In this document: positions 10,002 to 18,438 of the stretch, piece by piece
How the letters are laid out: every line of letters starts with the position of its first letter
How positions within the stretch are numbered: the stretch's first letter is position 1
Source of the DNA: Acidihalobacter ferrooxydans
GTDB lineage: Bacteria > Pseudomonadota > Gammaproteobacteria > DSM-5130 > Acidihalobacteraceae
Assembly (NCBI RefSeq): GCF_001975725.1
Contig: NZ_CP019434.1
Location: 2,315,486 to 2,379,485 of the forward strand
Direction of reading: 5' to 3'
DNA: 64,000 nucleotides
Translations under genes and position numbers: made by a program
The notes under the pieces: model-generated
The model's database searches: none
Seen by the model: only the letters and a program-made list of their open reading frames with translations
Told to the model about the DNA's origin: nothing

Positions 10002-10574
10002 ATGAAACATTCCCCGCTGATCAGACATTGGTTCGCCGCACTCGCATTATGTACGCTGCTGTTCGGCGCCATGCCCGCGCATGCCGACGAAACGGCCAAA
10101 ACGCTACTCAGCAAAATCGATCAGGCAACGTGGATCACCGAAGGCCACGGACCCCGCTTGCTTTACATTTTCTTCGACCCCAACTGCCCCTTTTGCCACA
10201 AGCTGTTCAAGGAACTGCGGCCACACGTCGAGGCCGGCAAGGTCGAAGTGCGCTGGATACCGGTCGGCATTCTGACCAGTTCGAGCCAGGGCAAAGCCGC
10301 CGCGATGCTAGAGGCCAAGGATCCGCTAAAAGCCTTGTACAAGAATGAACAGGGCTGGAATACCGGCCCCACGCCCGGAGGAGGGCTCACACCCGAACTG
10401 CATGCGTCACGGGCCGTTCTGATGAAACTGAACATCAACGCCGCACTGCTCTCGTCCAGCGGCGCGCCGGGCGTGCCCTTGACGGTTTTCCGGGCTGACA
10501 ACGGCAAAGACTACAGCTTCCCCGGCGCCCCAGATGCGCAGCAACTCGCCGCCATTCTCAAGCACGTCAAATAA
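10002..10574 (+). CDS. DsbG-like periplasmic thiol:disulfide protein, monomeric form
   Basis: 190 residues. Residues 1-28 form a classical Sec signal peptide ending PAHA-DE. The thioredoxin-fold active site is C62-P-F-C65 in FFDPNCPFC. The body follows the catalytic domain of DsbG (WITEG, VEVRWIPVGIL, AAAMLEAKDP). The N-terminal dimerisation domain of DsbC/DsbG is missing, so only about 30 mature residues precede the active-site strand. A lone catalytic domain would be expected to act as a monomeric reductant or oxidant instead of a V-shaped isomerase dimer; that is inference. The ATG at 10002 follows CCGGAGACACCCGC. Confidence 0.85.
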   Translation: MKHSPLIRHWFAALALCTLLFGAMPAHADETAKTLLSKIDQATWITEGHGPRLLYIFFDPNCPFCHKLFKELRPHVEAGKVEVRWIPVGILTSSSQGKAAAMLEAKDPLKALYKNEQGWNTGPTPGGGLTPELHASRAVLMKLNINAALLSSSGAPGVPLTVFRADNGKDYSFPGAPDAQQLAAILKHVK

Positions 10575-10694
10575 ACCCGGATAATCCCGCCTGACGACCC
10601 CCCGGGATCAATCGACCGGGCGCGGACTATCGCTCAATGCACAATTGAGTAGAATGCGGCATTTAGCCGTGGCCGTCTTCGGAGGGGGAGGATC

Positions 10695-11972
10695 GTGTTC
10701 GACCTGCAAAGTGCGCGCATCGGCATCATCGGGCTGGGCTATGTCGGCCTGCCTCTGGCTGCTGAATTCGGCAAAAAATACCCGACGTACGGCTTCGACA
10801 TCAATGCGCGGCGCATCAGCGAATTACGCGAGGGTCACGACTACACACTCGAACTCGACCGCGCCGAACTTTCCGCAGCCAGGCAATTGCACTTCACTGG
10901 CAACATCGAGGCGCTGAGTGAGTGCAACGTCTACATTGTGACCGTGCCGACCCCGGTGGATCGCGGCAACCGACCCGATCTGGGTCCACTGCAAGCCGCC
11001 AGCCACAGCGTCGGCCGCGTTCTTTGCGCAGGCGATGTAGTGATCTACGAGTCCACGGTCTATCCCGGCGCGACCGAGGAAATCTGCGTGCCCATTCTCG
11101 AAAGCACATCGGGGCTGCGCTTCAACGACGGTTTTTTCGTCGGCTACAGCCCGGAGCGGGTCAACCCCGGTGACAAGGAACACCGTATCCCGAACACGCT
11201 CAAGGTCACCTCCGGCTCGACCCCCGAGGCCGCACGACACATCGACGCGCTCTATCGGCAGATCGTGACCGCCGGCACCCACCCGGTCAGCAGTCTGCGG
11301 GTGGCCGAAGCGGCCAAGGTTATCGAAAACACGCAGCGCGACGTCAATATCGCGCTGGTCAATGAGCTGGCCATGCTGTTCCACCGCCTGGGCATCGACA
11401 CCCTGGAAGTGCTGCAAGCGGCCGGCACCAAATGGAACTTCCTGCCGTTCCGCCCCGGACTCGTCGGCGGTCACTGCATCGGAGTGGACCCCTACTACCT
11501 GACCCACAAGGCGCAGGAGATCGGCTACCATCCCGACATGATCCTTGCAGGTCGGCGCATCAACGACAACATGGGCGCGCACATTGCCGAACGCACGCTC
11601 AAACTCATGACGCAGCGACGTATCCACGTCGTCGGCTCACGCGTCTTGGTGCTGGGGCTGGCCTTCAAGGAAAACTGCCCCGATCTGCGCAACACCCGCG
11701 TCGTCGACGTCATCCGGGAGTTCACCGCGTACCACGCGAATGTTGACGTTTATGATCCCTGGGTGGAGTCCGCACACGCCGAGGAAGAATACGGCATCCG
11801 GCTGATCGACACCCTCGAAACCGGCACCTACGATGCGATCATCCTCGCTGTCGGGCACCGCCAGTTCCGCGAACTTGGCTCGAACGGCATCCGCGCGCTG
11901 GGAAAACCGGAATGCGTGCTGTTCGATGTCAAATCCCTGCTGCCTGCTGATGCCGTCGACGGACGCCTTTGA
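10695..11972 (+). CDS. tviB: UDP-N-acetylglucosamine 6-dehydrogenase (TviB/WbpO-type)
   Basis: 425 residues. The N-terminal NAD-binding motif is GLGYVG (13-18), and the active-site cysteine is Cys261 in [13 protein letters not shown]. Runs such as [39 protein letters not shown] and [14 protein letters not shown] agree closely with TviB of the Salmonella Vi locus, which oxidises UDP-GlcNAc to UDP-GlcNAcA, and less with plain UDP-glucose dehydrogenase. Translation starts at a GTG preceded by a strong GGAGGGGGAGG site. It is followed 30 bases later by a 4-epimerase, so the pair makes an acidic sugar nucleotide for surface polysaccharide. The exact substrate needs biochemistry. Confidence 0.9.
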   Translation: MFDLQSARIGIIGLGYVGLPLAAEFGKKYPTYGFDINARRISELREGHDYTLELDRAELSAARQLHFTGNIEALSECNVYIVTVPTPVDRGNRPDLGPLQAASHSVGRVLCAGDVVIYESTVYPGATEEICVPILESTSGLRFNDGFFVGYSPERVNPGDKEHRIPNTLKVTSGSTPEAARHIDALYRQIVTAGTHPVSSLRVAEAAKVIENTQRDVNIALVNELAMLFHRLGIDTLEVLQAAGTKWNFLPFRPGLVGGHCIGVDPYYLTHKAQEIGYHPDMILAGRRINDNMGAHIAERTLKLMTQRRIHVVGSRVLVLGLAFKENCPDLRNTRVVDVIREFTAYHANVDVYDPWVESAHAEEEYGIRLIDTLETGTYDAIILAVGHRQFRELGSNGIRALGKPECVLFDVKSLLPADAVDGRL

Positions 11973-12002
11973 CCGCGCTTTAGCCCTGGAGAACCCAAGA
12001 CC

Positions 12003-13010
12003 ATGCAAATACTCATCACCGGCAGCGCCGGTTTCATCGGCTCTGCCCTCGCACTGCGCCTGTTGGAGAACGGCGACACTGTCATCGGCGTCGACAACCT
12101 CAACGACTATTACGACGTCGAACTGAAAAAAGCCCGCCTAGAGCGGACGCTGAAGTACCCGAACTATATCGACGTGCGCGCCGACATCGCCGACCGTGGC
12201 ACAATGGAACAGCTCTTCGCAAAACACCGCCCACAGCGCGTCGTCAACCTTGCGGCGCAGGCAGGTGTGCGCTATTCGCTGGAAAACCCGCACTCCTATG
12301 TCGAAACCAACCTCGTCGGTTTCGCCAACATCCTCGAAGGCTGCCGGCATCACGGCGTCGAACACCTTGTATACGCCTCGTCCAGTTCGGTCTATGGCGC
12401 CAATACGCACATGCCGTTTTCAGTACACGACAATGTCGACCACCCGGTCAGCCTCTACGCCGCGAGCAAGAAGGCCAACGAGCTGATGGCCCACACCTAC
12501 AGCCATCTCTACGCCATACCGACAACCGGCCTGCGTTTTTTTACCGTCTATGGACCCTGGAGCCGGCCGGACATGGCCATGATCACGTTTGCGCGCAAAA
12601 TGCTCGCCGGCGAACCGATCGACGTCTTCAATTACGGCAAGCACCGGCGCGACTTCACCTACATTGACGACATCGTTGAAGGCATCATCCGCACACTGAA
12701 CCACGTCGCCCAACCAAACCCCGACTGGTCCGGCGACGCACCCGACTCGGCCACCAGTCGCGCACCCTATCGGCTCTACAACATCGGCAGCAATCAGCCA
12801 ATCGAGTTGATGCGCTATATCGAAGTGCTGGAGGACTGTCTCGGAGTCAAGGCGCAGAAAAACCTGCTCCCGCTACAGCCAGGCGACATGCCCGACACCT
12901 ATGCGGATGTCACGAATCTGGTTGCAGATGTCGGATATCAGCCTGCGACCACTCTCGAAGAGGGTATCGGCCGTTTCGCGCAATGGTACAAATCGTATTA
13001 CGCAGCTTAA
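12003..13010 (+). CDS. NAD-dependent nucleotide-sugar 4-epimerase (UDP-glucuronate epimerase-like)
   Basis: 335 residues of the extended short-chain dehydrogenase fold. The motif GSAGFIG (7-13) binds NAD; the catalytic set is Ser in YASSSSVYG (124-132) with Tyr152 and Lys156 (YAASK). Sequences DNLNDYYDVELKKARL and GLRFFTVYGPWGRPDMA-like TVYGPWSRPDMAM are typical of UDP-glucuronate 4-epimerases. With the upstream tviB-like dehydrogenase it may act on UDP-GlcNAcA or UDP-GlcA; sequence alone does not decide. Ribosome site GGAG lies 11 bases before the ATG. Its TAA stop codon is part of the inverted repeat of element A3. Confidence 0.88.
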   Translation: MQILITGSAGFIGSALALRLLENGDTVIGVDNLNDYYDVELKKARLERTLKYPNYIDVRADIADRGTMEQLFAKHRPQRVVNLAAQAGVRYSLENPHSYVETNLVGFANILEGCRHHGVEHLVYASSSSVYGANTHMPFSVHDNVDHPVSLYAASKKANELMAHTYSHLYAIPTTGLRFFTVYGPWSRPDMAMITFARKMLAGEPIDVFNYGKHRRDFTYIDDIVEGIIRTLNHVAQPNPDWSGDAPDSATSRAPYRLYNIGSNQPIELMRYIEVLEDCLGVKAQKNLLPLQPGDMPDTYADVTNLVADVGYQPATTLEEGIGRFAQWYKSYYAA

Positions 13011-13074
13011 CCCGGATATTTCACAGCCAGTGCTGATATCGTGCCGGTTATCCGTTGTGAAGCATCCGGGTTAA
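13007..13074. repeat. family A mini-repeat, copy A3 (palindromic)
   Basis: 68 bp. Left end TTAACCCGGATATTTCACAG and right end TGTGAAGCATCCGGGTTAA form a long inverted repeat of about 19 bp with few mismatches; the loop contains GCTGATATCGTGCCGG, the same as the inner left part of A2. This is a family A element without its centre. It separates the convergent epimerase and FHA genes and provides the epimerase stop codon TAA. It probably acts as a terminator hairpin. Confidence 0.8.
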
Positions 13075-13084
13075 TGCGGATCCA

Positions 13085-13546
13085 TCAGGCCATATCGAAA
13101 TAAACAATGTTTTGCTCGTAACCCTGCCCCGCAAAAACGCGCCCCATGAGCAGCATCCCGGGTGAACTCAAGACGAGTTCGCCCTGCTTGACATGGTGAA
13201 CCTGTTGCGAGCCATGAAATTGCACATACGTGCCATTGCGGCTGGTATCGGCAAGTACATACTGATCGCCCCGCCGTTCGATACGCACGTGCTCACGCGA
13301 AACGAGCGGGTCGGCAACCACGATGGCGCACTCACTCTGGCGCCCCAGCAGAATGCTCGTTTCCCGCATGATGAAATCGCGCCCCTGGAACCGCAAACGC
13401 AGTTCTTTTGCGCGCAGCTCCCGCCGCACACGACGCTCAACGGTACGTCGCCGGTTATGTGTAACCAGCTTGCCCTCGCAGTCAATTAACGGGAACGACG
13501 CGAGGCGATCCCATCGCCGACGTTCGATGCTGCGTTTATCCTTCAT
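13085..13546 (-). CDS. FHA-domain protein
   Basis: 153 residues. The C-terminal part (about 55-140) is a forkhead-associated domain with the canonical LGR, SREH and NGT motifs that bind phosphothreonine. The N-terminal 50 residues are very basic (ERRRWDRL, NRRRTVERRVRREL) and match no family I know. The ATG at 13546 is preceded by CAGAGG; an upstream TTG at 13564 is less likely. No Ser/Thr kinase is visible nearby, so its phosphorylated partner is unknown. It faces the sugar-nucleotide pair convergently and follows a glycosyltransferase on the same strand after a 182-bp gap without clear features. Confidence 0.85.
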   Translation of the reverse strand: MKDKRSIERRRWDRLASFPLIDCEGKLVTHNRRRTVERRVRRELRAKELRLRFQGRDFIMRETSILLGRQSECAIVVADPLVSREHVRIERRGDQYVLADTSRNGTYVQFHGSQQVHHVKQGELVLSSPGMLLMGRVFAGQGYEQNIVYFDMA

Positions 13547-13746
13547 GATTGATGCCTCTGTCAATCATCGCAAAAATGGCAACCTGAACTTCAGCAATAA
13601 CACTTCAATGAAAGTCATCCCCAATGAGCCGATACCACGCGTGCCTCATATCTTCATTGAACTCAGTATTCCATTAGTAAAGGCGCTCTTGCGTAAGCTT
13701 CAACTCGCCTGAAGCCAACGGCTGCTTTGACTTCAATCGACGACGA

Positions 13747-14889
13747 TCACTCCCGGATCAGAACGTCACGATATAAGCTTAACAAACGATCCGCCATCAG
13801 CGCCGCATTCCACCCCTCCAGCAGATTTCGTGCGGCGAAGCCTAATTTCTCACGCGCACGAGCATCCAGCAACTCGCGCATACGCCATGCCAGACCATCG
13901 ACATCGAGCGCATCGCAGACAAACCCGTTCTCTCCATCACGCAGCAGATCAACCGCGCCGCACTTGCGGCTTGTGATGACCGGCAGTGCGCAGGCCATCG
14001 CTTCTAGTATCACATTCGGGAACGGGTCATACAAAGTCGGCAGCACAAAGACATCCGCACATCCGTAGTAAGGCGTCGTATCGTCAACCGCGCCGACGAA
14101 ACGTACCCGCGCCTCAACCCCGATACGGCGAGCTAATTGTCGATAACGCCGTAGCCGGCGATCTTTGCCAACCACAACCAGATAGCAATGCAGCGGCATC
14201 TGGCTGAGCGCCCGCAGCGCCTGCGCAAGCCCCTTGCGGGCATATCCAGACCCAACGAACAGATACACCAGAGAACGCTCGGGAAGCTGTAATTCCGTGA
14301 GCATGCTCTGCCGGAATCGGCTGCGCAAAAGTGGCGAAAATCGTTCCAGATCCACTGCGTTGTAAACGATTTCAATGCGTGCGTCGATCTCGCCAAAGCG
14401 CTCAATGATTTCCTGCCGCACCATGTCCGAGTTGCAAATGACGGCACGCAATCGCCCGCTTGTGAACAGCGCCCGCTCAGCCTTGCGCACGTAACGATGA
14501 TAGGGACTCAGAAACTGCAGAACGCGTCCGATGGGGGACAATATGCGCGCCCGTTGCCGTAGCCATTCCGCGTGCACGCCATCCCCCGCCCGATAAATGT
14601 CGCAACACGTGAGCCGTTCATGCGACTGCACGAGATCGAATTCGCGCTGCGCTATCACGTTGCAAGCGGCCTTGGCGAAGGAGCGGTCGCGCCAAAGCCG
14701 CCCGATGTGAAACGGATCAACCTTGATAATCTCGACGCCCGGCTGGTGTTGCCAGGCGCGCGCCACGACAGCCAGACGGGCGCCGCGTTCGATGAGGGCT
14801 GCCAACGCAGCAGCCGCAAAACGTTCGGCCCCGCCAAAATTCGTGTATTTCTGCCGAATCAGCGCGATACGGGGTTTATGAGTGGACAT
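13747..14889 (-). CDS. family 4 glycosyltransferase, WaaG-like
   Basis: 380 residues with the two-Rossmann GT-B fold. Visible features are the N-terminal nucleophile-side loop FGGAERF (18-24), the FVGSGYARKGL segment that begins the second domain (about 216-226) and the donor-binding PFPNVILEAMACALPVIT stretch containing the EX7E-type motif. The order and spacing resemble lipopolysaccharide core glucosyltransferase I (WaaG) and related group 1 enzymes. It is likely to extend a lipopolysaccharide or exopolysaccharide, in line with the nearby nucleotide-sugar genes. The acceptor is unknown. It starts at ATG 14889; the 116 bp to the next gene hold nothing clear. Confidence 0.85.
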   Translation of the reverse strand: MSTHKPRIALIRQKYTNFGGAERFAAAALAALIERGARLAVVARAWQHQPGVEIIKVDPFHIGRLWRDRSFAKAACNVIAQREFDLVQSHERLTCCDIYRAGDGVHAEWLRQRARILSPIGRVLQFLSPYHRYVRKAERALFTSGRLRAVICNSDMVRQEIIERFGEIDARIEIVYNAVDLERFSPLLRSRFRQSMLTELQLPERSLVYLFVGSGYARKGLAQALRALSQMPLHCYLVVVGKDRRLRRYRQLARRIGVEARVRFVGAVDDTTPYYGCADVFVLPTLYDPFPNVILEAMACALPVITSRKCGAVDLLRDGENGFVCDALDVDGLAWRMRELLDARAREKLGFAARNLLEGWNAALMADRLLSLYRDVLIRE

Positions 14890-15005
14890 GATCTTGATCG
14901 CTCTACGAAAAGCGATCGAAGTCTATCAGCAAGCATCCACATCCGGCGCAATAAGCAGCAGAACCCTGATGATACAAAGGCTCCGTCCGCAGGAAACCAT
15001 ATCGA

Positions 15006-15698
15006 TTACCAGCCCAGGATTTCCAGCACATCATCGGCAGACATCACCTGACAGTAGATATTATTGATAATTGTCAGTTCATGATCATGCAATTGCTTGC
15101 TGATCGCTGCGCACCCGTCCTCGATCAACACCACGTCAAAGCTTTCGTCCGCCAGACTGCGCACTGTTGACGCCACACATTGATCGGTAAAAATACCGGC
15201 AACGACCACATGGTAGATACCCATGTTCTGCAGCACCAACCGCAGGTTGGTGCCGGTCAACGCTGAATCAGTGGTCTTGGTGACGACGATTTCACCCGCC
15301 GCCGGCGCCACTTGCGCCGCGATCTGTGAGGCGTAGTCATCCTTTGGCAGCATGATATTGTTGAAGCCGGGTCGGCGCTGACTCAGGGATCGATCACGGC
15401 CATCCGCGGTCAGGCAGGCGATGCGGGCATGCAGCACATCTCGCCCATGCTCGCGAAAACTGTCTTGCAATCGCCGCACGGTCGGCATTGCCACCTCGCG
15501 CATGCGCTTGTCGAACGACTGCCAACGCTCCCACTCGGCCATATCTGCAGCCGGCACGTCTTCCCGGTTTCGCGGCCGCTCGAAATACGTATTCTGAATA
15601 TCGATCACCAACAGTGCGGTACGCTCGGGATCGAGCTGAACGTCCGGGATATCCGCGTCAGCGTAGTACAGCGAACGATAGGCGTTTTTCCAATCCAT
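15006..15698 (-). CDS. isochorismatase-family cysteine hydrolase
   Basis: 230 residues of the isochorismatase-like alpha/beta fold. The catalytic triad can be placed as Asp33 (VIDIQN), Lys141 (VTKTTDSA) and Cys174 (GIFTDQCVAST), with the expected non-proline cis-peptide region before the cysteine. An intact Cys predicts hydrolase activity on an amide or vinyl-ether substrate (for example a biuret, nicotinamide or N-carbamoyl type). The long insertion after the first strand (RNREDVPAADMAEWERW) is seen in ureidoacrylate/peroxyureidoacrylate-like members, but I cannot fix the substrate. It stands alone; repeat B2 lies just upstream. Confidence 0.85.
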   Translation of the reverse strand: MDWKNAYRSLYYADADIPDVQLDPERTALLVIDIQNTYFERPRNREDVPAADMAEWERWQSFDKRMREVAMPTVRRLQDSFREHGRDVLHARIACLTADGRDRSLSQRRPGFNNIMLPKDDYASQIAAQVAPAAGEIVVTKTTDSALTGTNLRLVLQNMGIYHVVVAGIFTDQCVASTVRSLADESFDVVLIEDGCAAISKQLHDHELTIINNIYCQVMSADDVLEILGW

Positions 15699-15711
15699 TA
15701 GATCAGCATCC

Positions 15712-15858
15712 TTAATTCCGGATATTCCATTAGGCGAGGTGACGAGTGCGCAGAGATTCGATTCACAGGGGATTTTCTTATGCCCGAGCGAAGGAGATTT
15801 TCAAGTGGATTCAAAAATCAAGCAAGAGCGCCTCTCCCAATGAATTATCTGGGTTAAT
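15712..15858 (+). repeat. family B dispersed repeat, copy B2
   Basis: Ends TTAATTCCGGATATTCCATT and GAATTATCTGGGTTAA form an imperfect inverted repeat. The core GAGTGCGCAGAGATTCG, CCGAGCGAAGGAGAT, GTGGATTCAAAAATCAAGCA and GAGCGCCTC is shared with B1, B3 and B4. It lies upstream of the cysteine hydrolase. Confidence 0.8.
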
Positions 15859-16001
15859 ATCAGGTTGGTCAAATATCAGTGTCAATGCCACGGGCAAGAC
15901 ACCCTGCGTGATGACCTTGCGACTGCCAGCAGGGTGTAGCGCTAACGTAACATGCGCGACATTTGCTTGCGAAGCGTCGGCCTTCAGACCACATTGCCCC
16001 A

Positions 16002-16091
16002 TGAGTCTGTCGGCTTTGGAAAGAATCGGCAGCGGCGATGAGGTCTGTACCCACTCGCCTCACTTCGATCCTCCAGGTGCGACAGGCCTCA
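16002..16091 (+). repeat. family C inverted-repeat element, copy C4 (diverged)
   Basis: 90 bp from TGAGTCTGTCGG to CGACAGGCCTCA. The core GGAAAGAATCGGCAGCGGCGATGAG and CCACTCGCCTCACTTCGATC matches C2; part of the centre is diverged. It lies with B2 in the 525-bp gene-free gap before oxyR; the rest of that gap (15859-16001 and 16092-16179) shows nothing I can name. Confidence 0.75.
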
Positions 16092-16179
16092 GCACGCGCA
16101 ATCCACTGTAGGTTAACGAAACCACAACCTCTTCGTCAGCCACAGATGACCCCGAACAGAAACACCATCGACTTTGCTA

Positions 16180-16199
16180 ATCGATGTTTAGCATTCGAT
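16180..16199. promoter_or_regulatory. dyad upstream of oxyR, possible OxyR operator
   Basis: ATCGATGTTTAGCATTCGAT has the inverted arms ATCGA and TCGAT around a TA-containing centre, like the T-N11-A boxes bound by LysR-type regulators. A -10-like TATAAA lies at 16210, only 14 bases before the ATG. Autoregulation by OxyR is an inference. Confidence 0.4.
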
Positions 16200-16223
16200 A
16201 CCACATCACTATAAAATCAACGC

Positions 16224-17144
16224 ATGACGCTCAACGAACTCCGCTATATCGTCGCCCTCGCCCGCGAACGCCACTTTGGCCGAGCCGCCGAGACGGCCTT
16301 CATCAGCCAACCTACACTGAGCGTCGCAGTCAAAAAACTGGAAGACGAACTCGGCGTACACCTCTTCGAGCGCGCCAAACACGAAGTTACGCCTACCCCC
16401 GTCGGCGAACGCATCATTGAACAAGCGCAAGCAGTGCTCGAATCGGTCCAGCGTATCCGCGAAACCGCGCGTGGCGATTTCGATCAGTTGCACGGTCCGT
16501 TGCGCCTGGCCGCAATTTACACCATCGGCCCGTACCTGTTGCCGAACCTCATACCGGAACTGCATGACCGTGCGCCGGAAATGCCACTCATGATCGAAGA
16601 AGGCTACACACACGAACTGCGCCGTCGACTCAAGCAGGGCGAAGTCGATGCCATCCTGATTGCGTTGCCCTTCGAGGAACCAGGCGTGGTTACATTACCG
16701 CTGTACGACGAACCCTTCGTCGCCGTGCTGCCCACTACTCACCCCCTCGCACTACAGCAAGACGTCGCGCTCACCGAGCTGGCCGGCGCGGATTTTCTCA
16801 TGCTGGGCCAAGGCCATTGCTTCCGCGACCAAGTCATCGAATACTGCCCTGAATGCGGCCGCAGCGTATCCGCGGAAGGCCACGCCGCGCTCATCGGCAG
16901 TTCACTGGAGACCCTGCGTCACATGGTCGCTTCAGGCCTGGGCGTCACCGTGCTGCCCTGCACTGCCGTCGGGGCGGATCGTTATGCGCAACGTCTGCTG
17001 GCGGTGCGGCGTCTCAAATCACCGACGCCGAGTCGCCGCGTAGCGCTCGCCTGGCGCGTTAGTTTCCCCCGCCCCAAAGCCATCGAAGTTCTGCGTCAGG
17101 CTATTCACACCTGTCCGATGAGTTGCGTCACATCCGTTGAGTGA
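16224..17144 (+). CDS. oxyR: hydrogen peroxide-inducible regulator OxyR
   Basis: 306 residues, LysR type. The N-terminal winged helix (about 1-60) reads LRYIVALARERHFGRAAETAFISQPTLS. The redox cysteines are Cys199 (GQGHCFRDQV) and Cys208 (EYC), at the same numbers as in E. coli OxyR, so peroxide sensing by a C199-C208 disulfide is strongly predicted. It activates catalase, peroxiredoxin and related defence genes elsewhere in the cell. A palindromic box and a poor -10 precede the ATG. No antioxidant enzyme gene adjoins it here. Confidence 0.96.
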   Translation: MTLNELRYIVALARERHFGRAAETAFISQPTLSVAVKKLEDELGVHLFERAKHEVTPTPVGERIIEQAQAVLESVQRIRETARGDFDQLHGPLRLAAIYTIGPYLLPNLIPELHDRAPEMPLMIEEGYTHELRRRLKQGEVDAILIALPFEEPGVVTLPLYDEPFVAVLPTTHPLALQQDVALTELAGADFLMLGQGHCFRDQVIEYCPECGRSVSAEGHAALIGSSLETLRHMVASGLGVTVLPCTAVGADRYAQRLLAVRRLKSPTPSRRVALAWRVSFPRPKAIEVLRQAIHTCPMSCVTSVE

Positions 17145-17241
17145 ACATATTGCATGACATGGTCAAATACGCCCTGATGTGCAGTCGCGGCACTATGAGC
17201 TACGTACCGACATCGCGCTAACGATGCCGGGTAAAAGACGA

Positions 17242-17568
17242 TCAAGCGACTTCTGCGACATCGTCCGAGCTGGGGGGCAGCAGATGGCCGTCCAAACCGA
17301 ATACCTGCAAATGATTGCTGTGGATGAACCCCAGAACATGCTCGTAAGCTGCCGGCTGCGCACGCTGTAGCACATCGAAATCGACCTGCACGCAATGCCC
17401 GTACCGATCACTGTAAATCGGCCGGAGATAATCAGCGTATAACAATATTCGAGTGGAGAGGTTAAAAATGGCAACGCAATCACACAGCATTTCGGCCCAG
17501 GCCGAAGGCCGGAATTTAGTCGAACCGATATAGCCGGAAATAATCCCTTTTCCCGTGAAGCAATCCAT
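17242..17568 (-). CDS. DUF3579 family protein
   Basis: 108 residues. The motif KFRPSAWAEMLC (18-29), followed by LLYADYLRPIY, HCVQVDFDVLQ and YEHVLGFIHSNHLQVFG, matches the DUF3579 pattern (KFRPSDWAERLCG, SPYVRP, VVVD, FARDNDL). Members are small cytosolic proteins of unknown function in beta- and some gammaproteobacteria. The start ATG at 17568 is preceded by a short AAGG. It is isolated: oxyR ends 97 bp away on the other strand, and AT-rich, gene-free DNA lies upstream, probably holding its promoter. Confidence 0.65.
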   Translation of the reverse strand: MDCFTGKGIISGYIGSTKFRPSAWAEMLCDCVAIFNLSTRILLYADYLRPIYSDRYGHCVQVDFDVLQRAQPAAYEHVLGFIHSNHLQVFGLDGHLLPPSSDDVAEVA

Positions 17569-17868
17569 GCCTTGAAACTCCTACTATGCCTCTATGATGC
17601 TATTAATACACGGCATTTATATAGCAGATTATTTAACCAAGACACTCTATCAGAAGAGGCGCCATTGCTTTATCTTTGAATTCAAAGAATATTCTCATCG
17701 CTCAGGCATAACGCAACGATGCCGCCCGTAGAAGAATCTTCCCGGTGATGCCGAATCTCCGCGCAATCATCACCACGCGACTGCGGGAATAGTCATGCTG
17801 ATGTACGCTTTCACTCACTGCGGTATGTTTAGACAGACGACAAAACAGAGGTATGACCATGATCGGCA

Positions 17869-18014
17869 CTAACAGCGACTGTTGTTGTCCACTCATGCGG
17901 CACACCAGAGCGTCAAAATCGGGCTCTTGTGCTCATTTACGCGCTGTAAACTGCGCTTTTTCGCCCGACAATTCTTCTCTCGCACCCGTCTGAGCGGCAC
18001 CAACAGCCTATTAA
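17869..18014 (+). repeat. family D dispersed repeat, copy D1
   Basis: Shares with the reverse complement of D2 (21638-21793) the segments CTCATGCGGCA, GCGTCAAA, GCTCATTTACGCGCTGTAAAC, TTTTCG, CCGA and CTGAGCG. The ends contain CTGTTGTTG and CACCAACAGCC, which can pair. It looks like a non-autonomous, transposon-derived element; no open frame. Confidence 0.7.
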
Positions 18015-18090
18015 CCCGGACGGCCCAATCAATGAAGCAAGGTACGGCACGCTCATGGACACCACAAAGCTAATCGCTTCACGTATCCTC

Positions 18091-18189
18091 AGGCGCCTGT
18101 CGGACTTGGTGGATCGTGGCGAGGCGTGTGGGAGATGGATTCATTATCCCAGCGCAGAAGCCGATTTTTACCAAGTACGACAGGCGCCT
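18091..18189 (-). repeat. family C inverted-repeat element, copy C6 (reverse orientation)
   Basis: 99 bp with 20-bp ends AGGCGCCTGTCGGACTTGGT and ACCAAGTACGACAGGCGCCT, one mismatch when paired. Read on the minus strand, the interior matches C2 (AAAATCGGCTTCTGCGCTGG, GATAATGAATCCAT, CACGCCTCGCCACGATC). The outermost bases AGGCG differ from other copies, but both ends changed together. Confidence 0.85.
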
Positions 18190-18438
18190 GGCATCGGTAA
18201 ACGCCATCCTGGCCCCGGACGCAACAATGCGCGTATGTGATGGCAGCTGCCACCGGTTGCAACGAATATGTCAGCACCATGTCCGACATGCCCAACTCAT
18301 CGATACGCTTGAGGCACGGTCCGCCACTCTGAGCGCGCAAGGCGATACAGACACCGCGCACTTGCTGAACCAAGCCGCGGATGCGCTCAGAGAAACTGGA
18401 ATCGATTGCTGCAGCGAAGACGGTAAAGACACGCCGAC

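Larger units (their letters stand above)
17569..18438. other. 870-bp gene-poor, repeat-rich stretch
   Basis: The first part (about 17570-17700) is distinctly AT-rich and probably promoter DNA for the minus-strand DUF3579 gene. Repeats D1 (17869-18014) and C6 (18091-18189) occupy much of the rest. Short open frames cross these repeats on both strands, but I see no convincing gene. From 18227 to 18442 one plus-strand frame could encode a 71-residue peptide ending just inside alkB; support is weak. Confidence 0.5.

Noticed and set aside
10575-10620. Another family A or B copy behind the DsbG-like gene (AACCCGGATAATCCC), and one upstream of mutL near 28982 (CCCAGATAATCCATTA)
   Set aside because: Only single terminus-like motifs are present, without a matching core or second end; they may be solo remnants but cannot be supported.
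17702-17905. 67-codon minus-strand open frame in the gene-poor stretch
   Set aside because: It overlaps the start of repeat D1, has no recognisable motif and no ribosome site.
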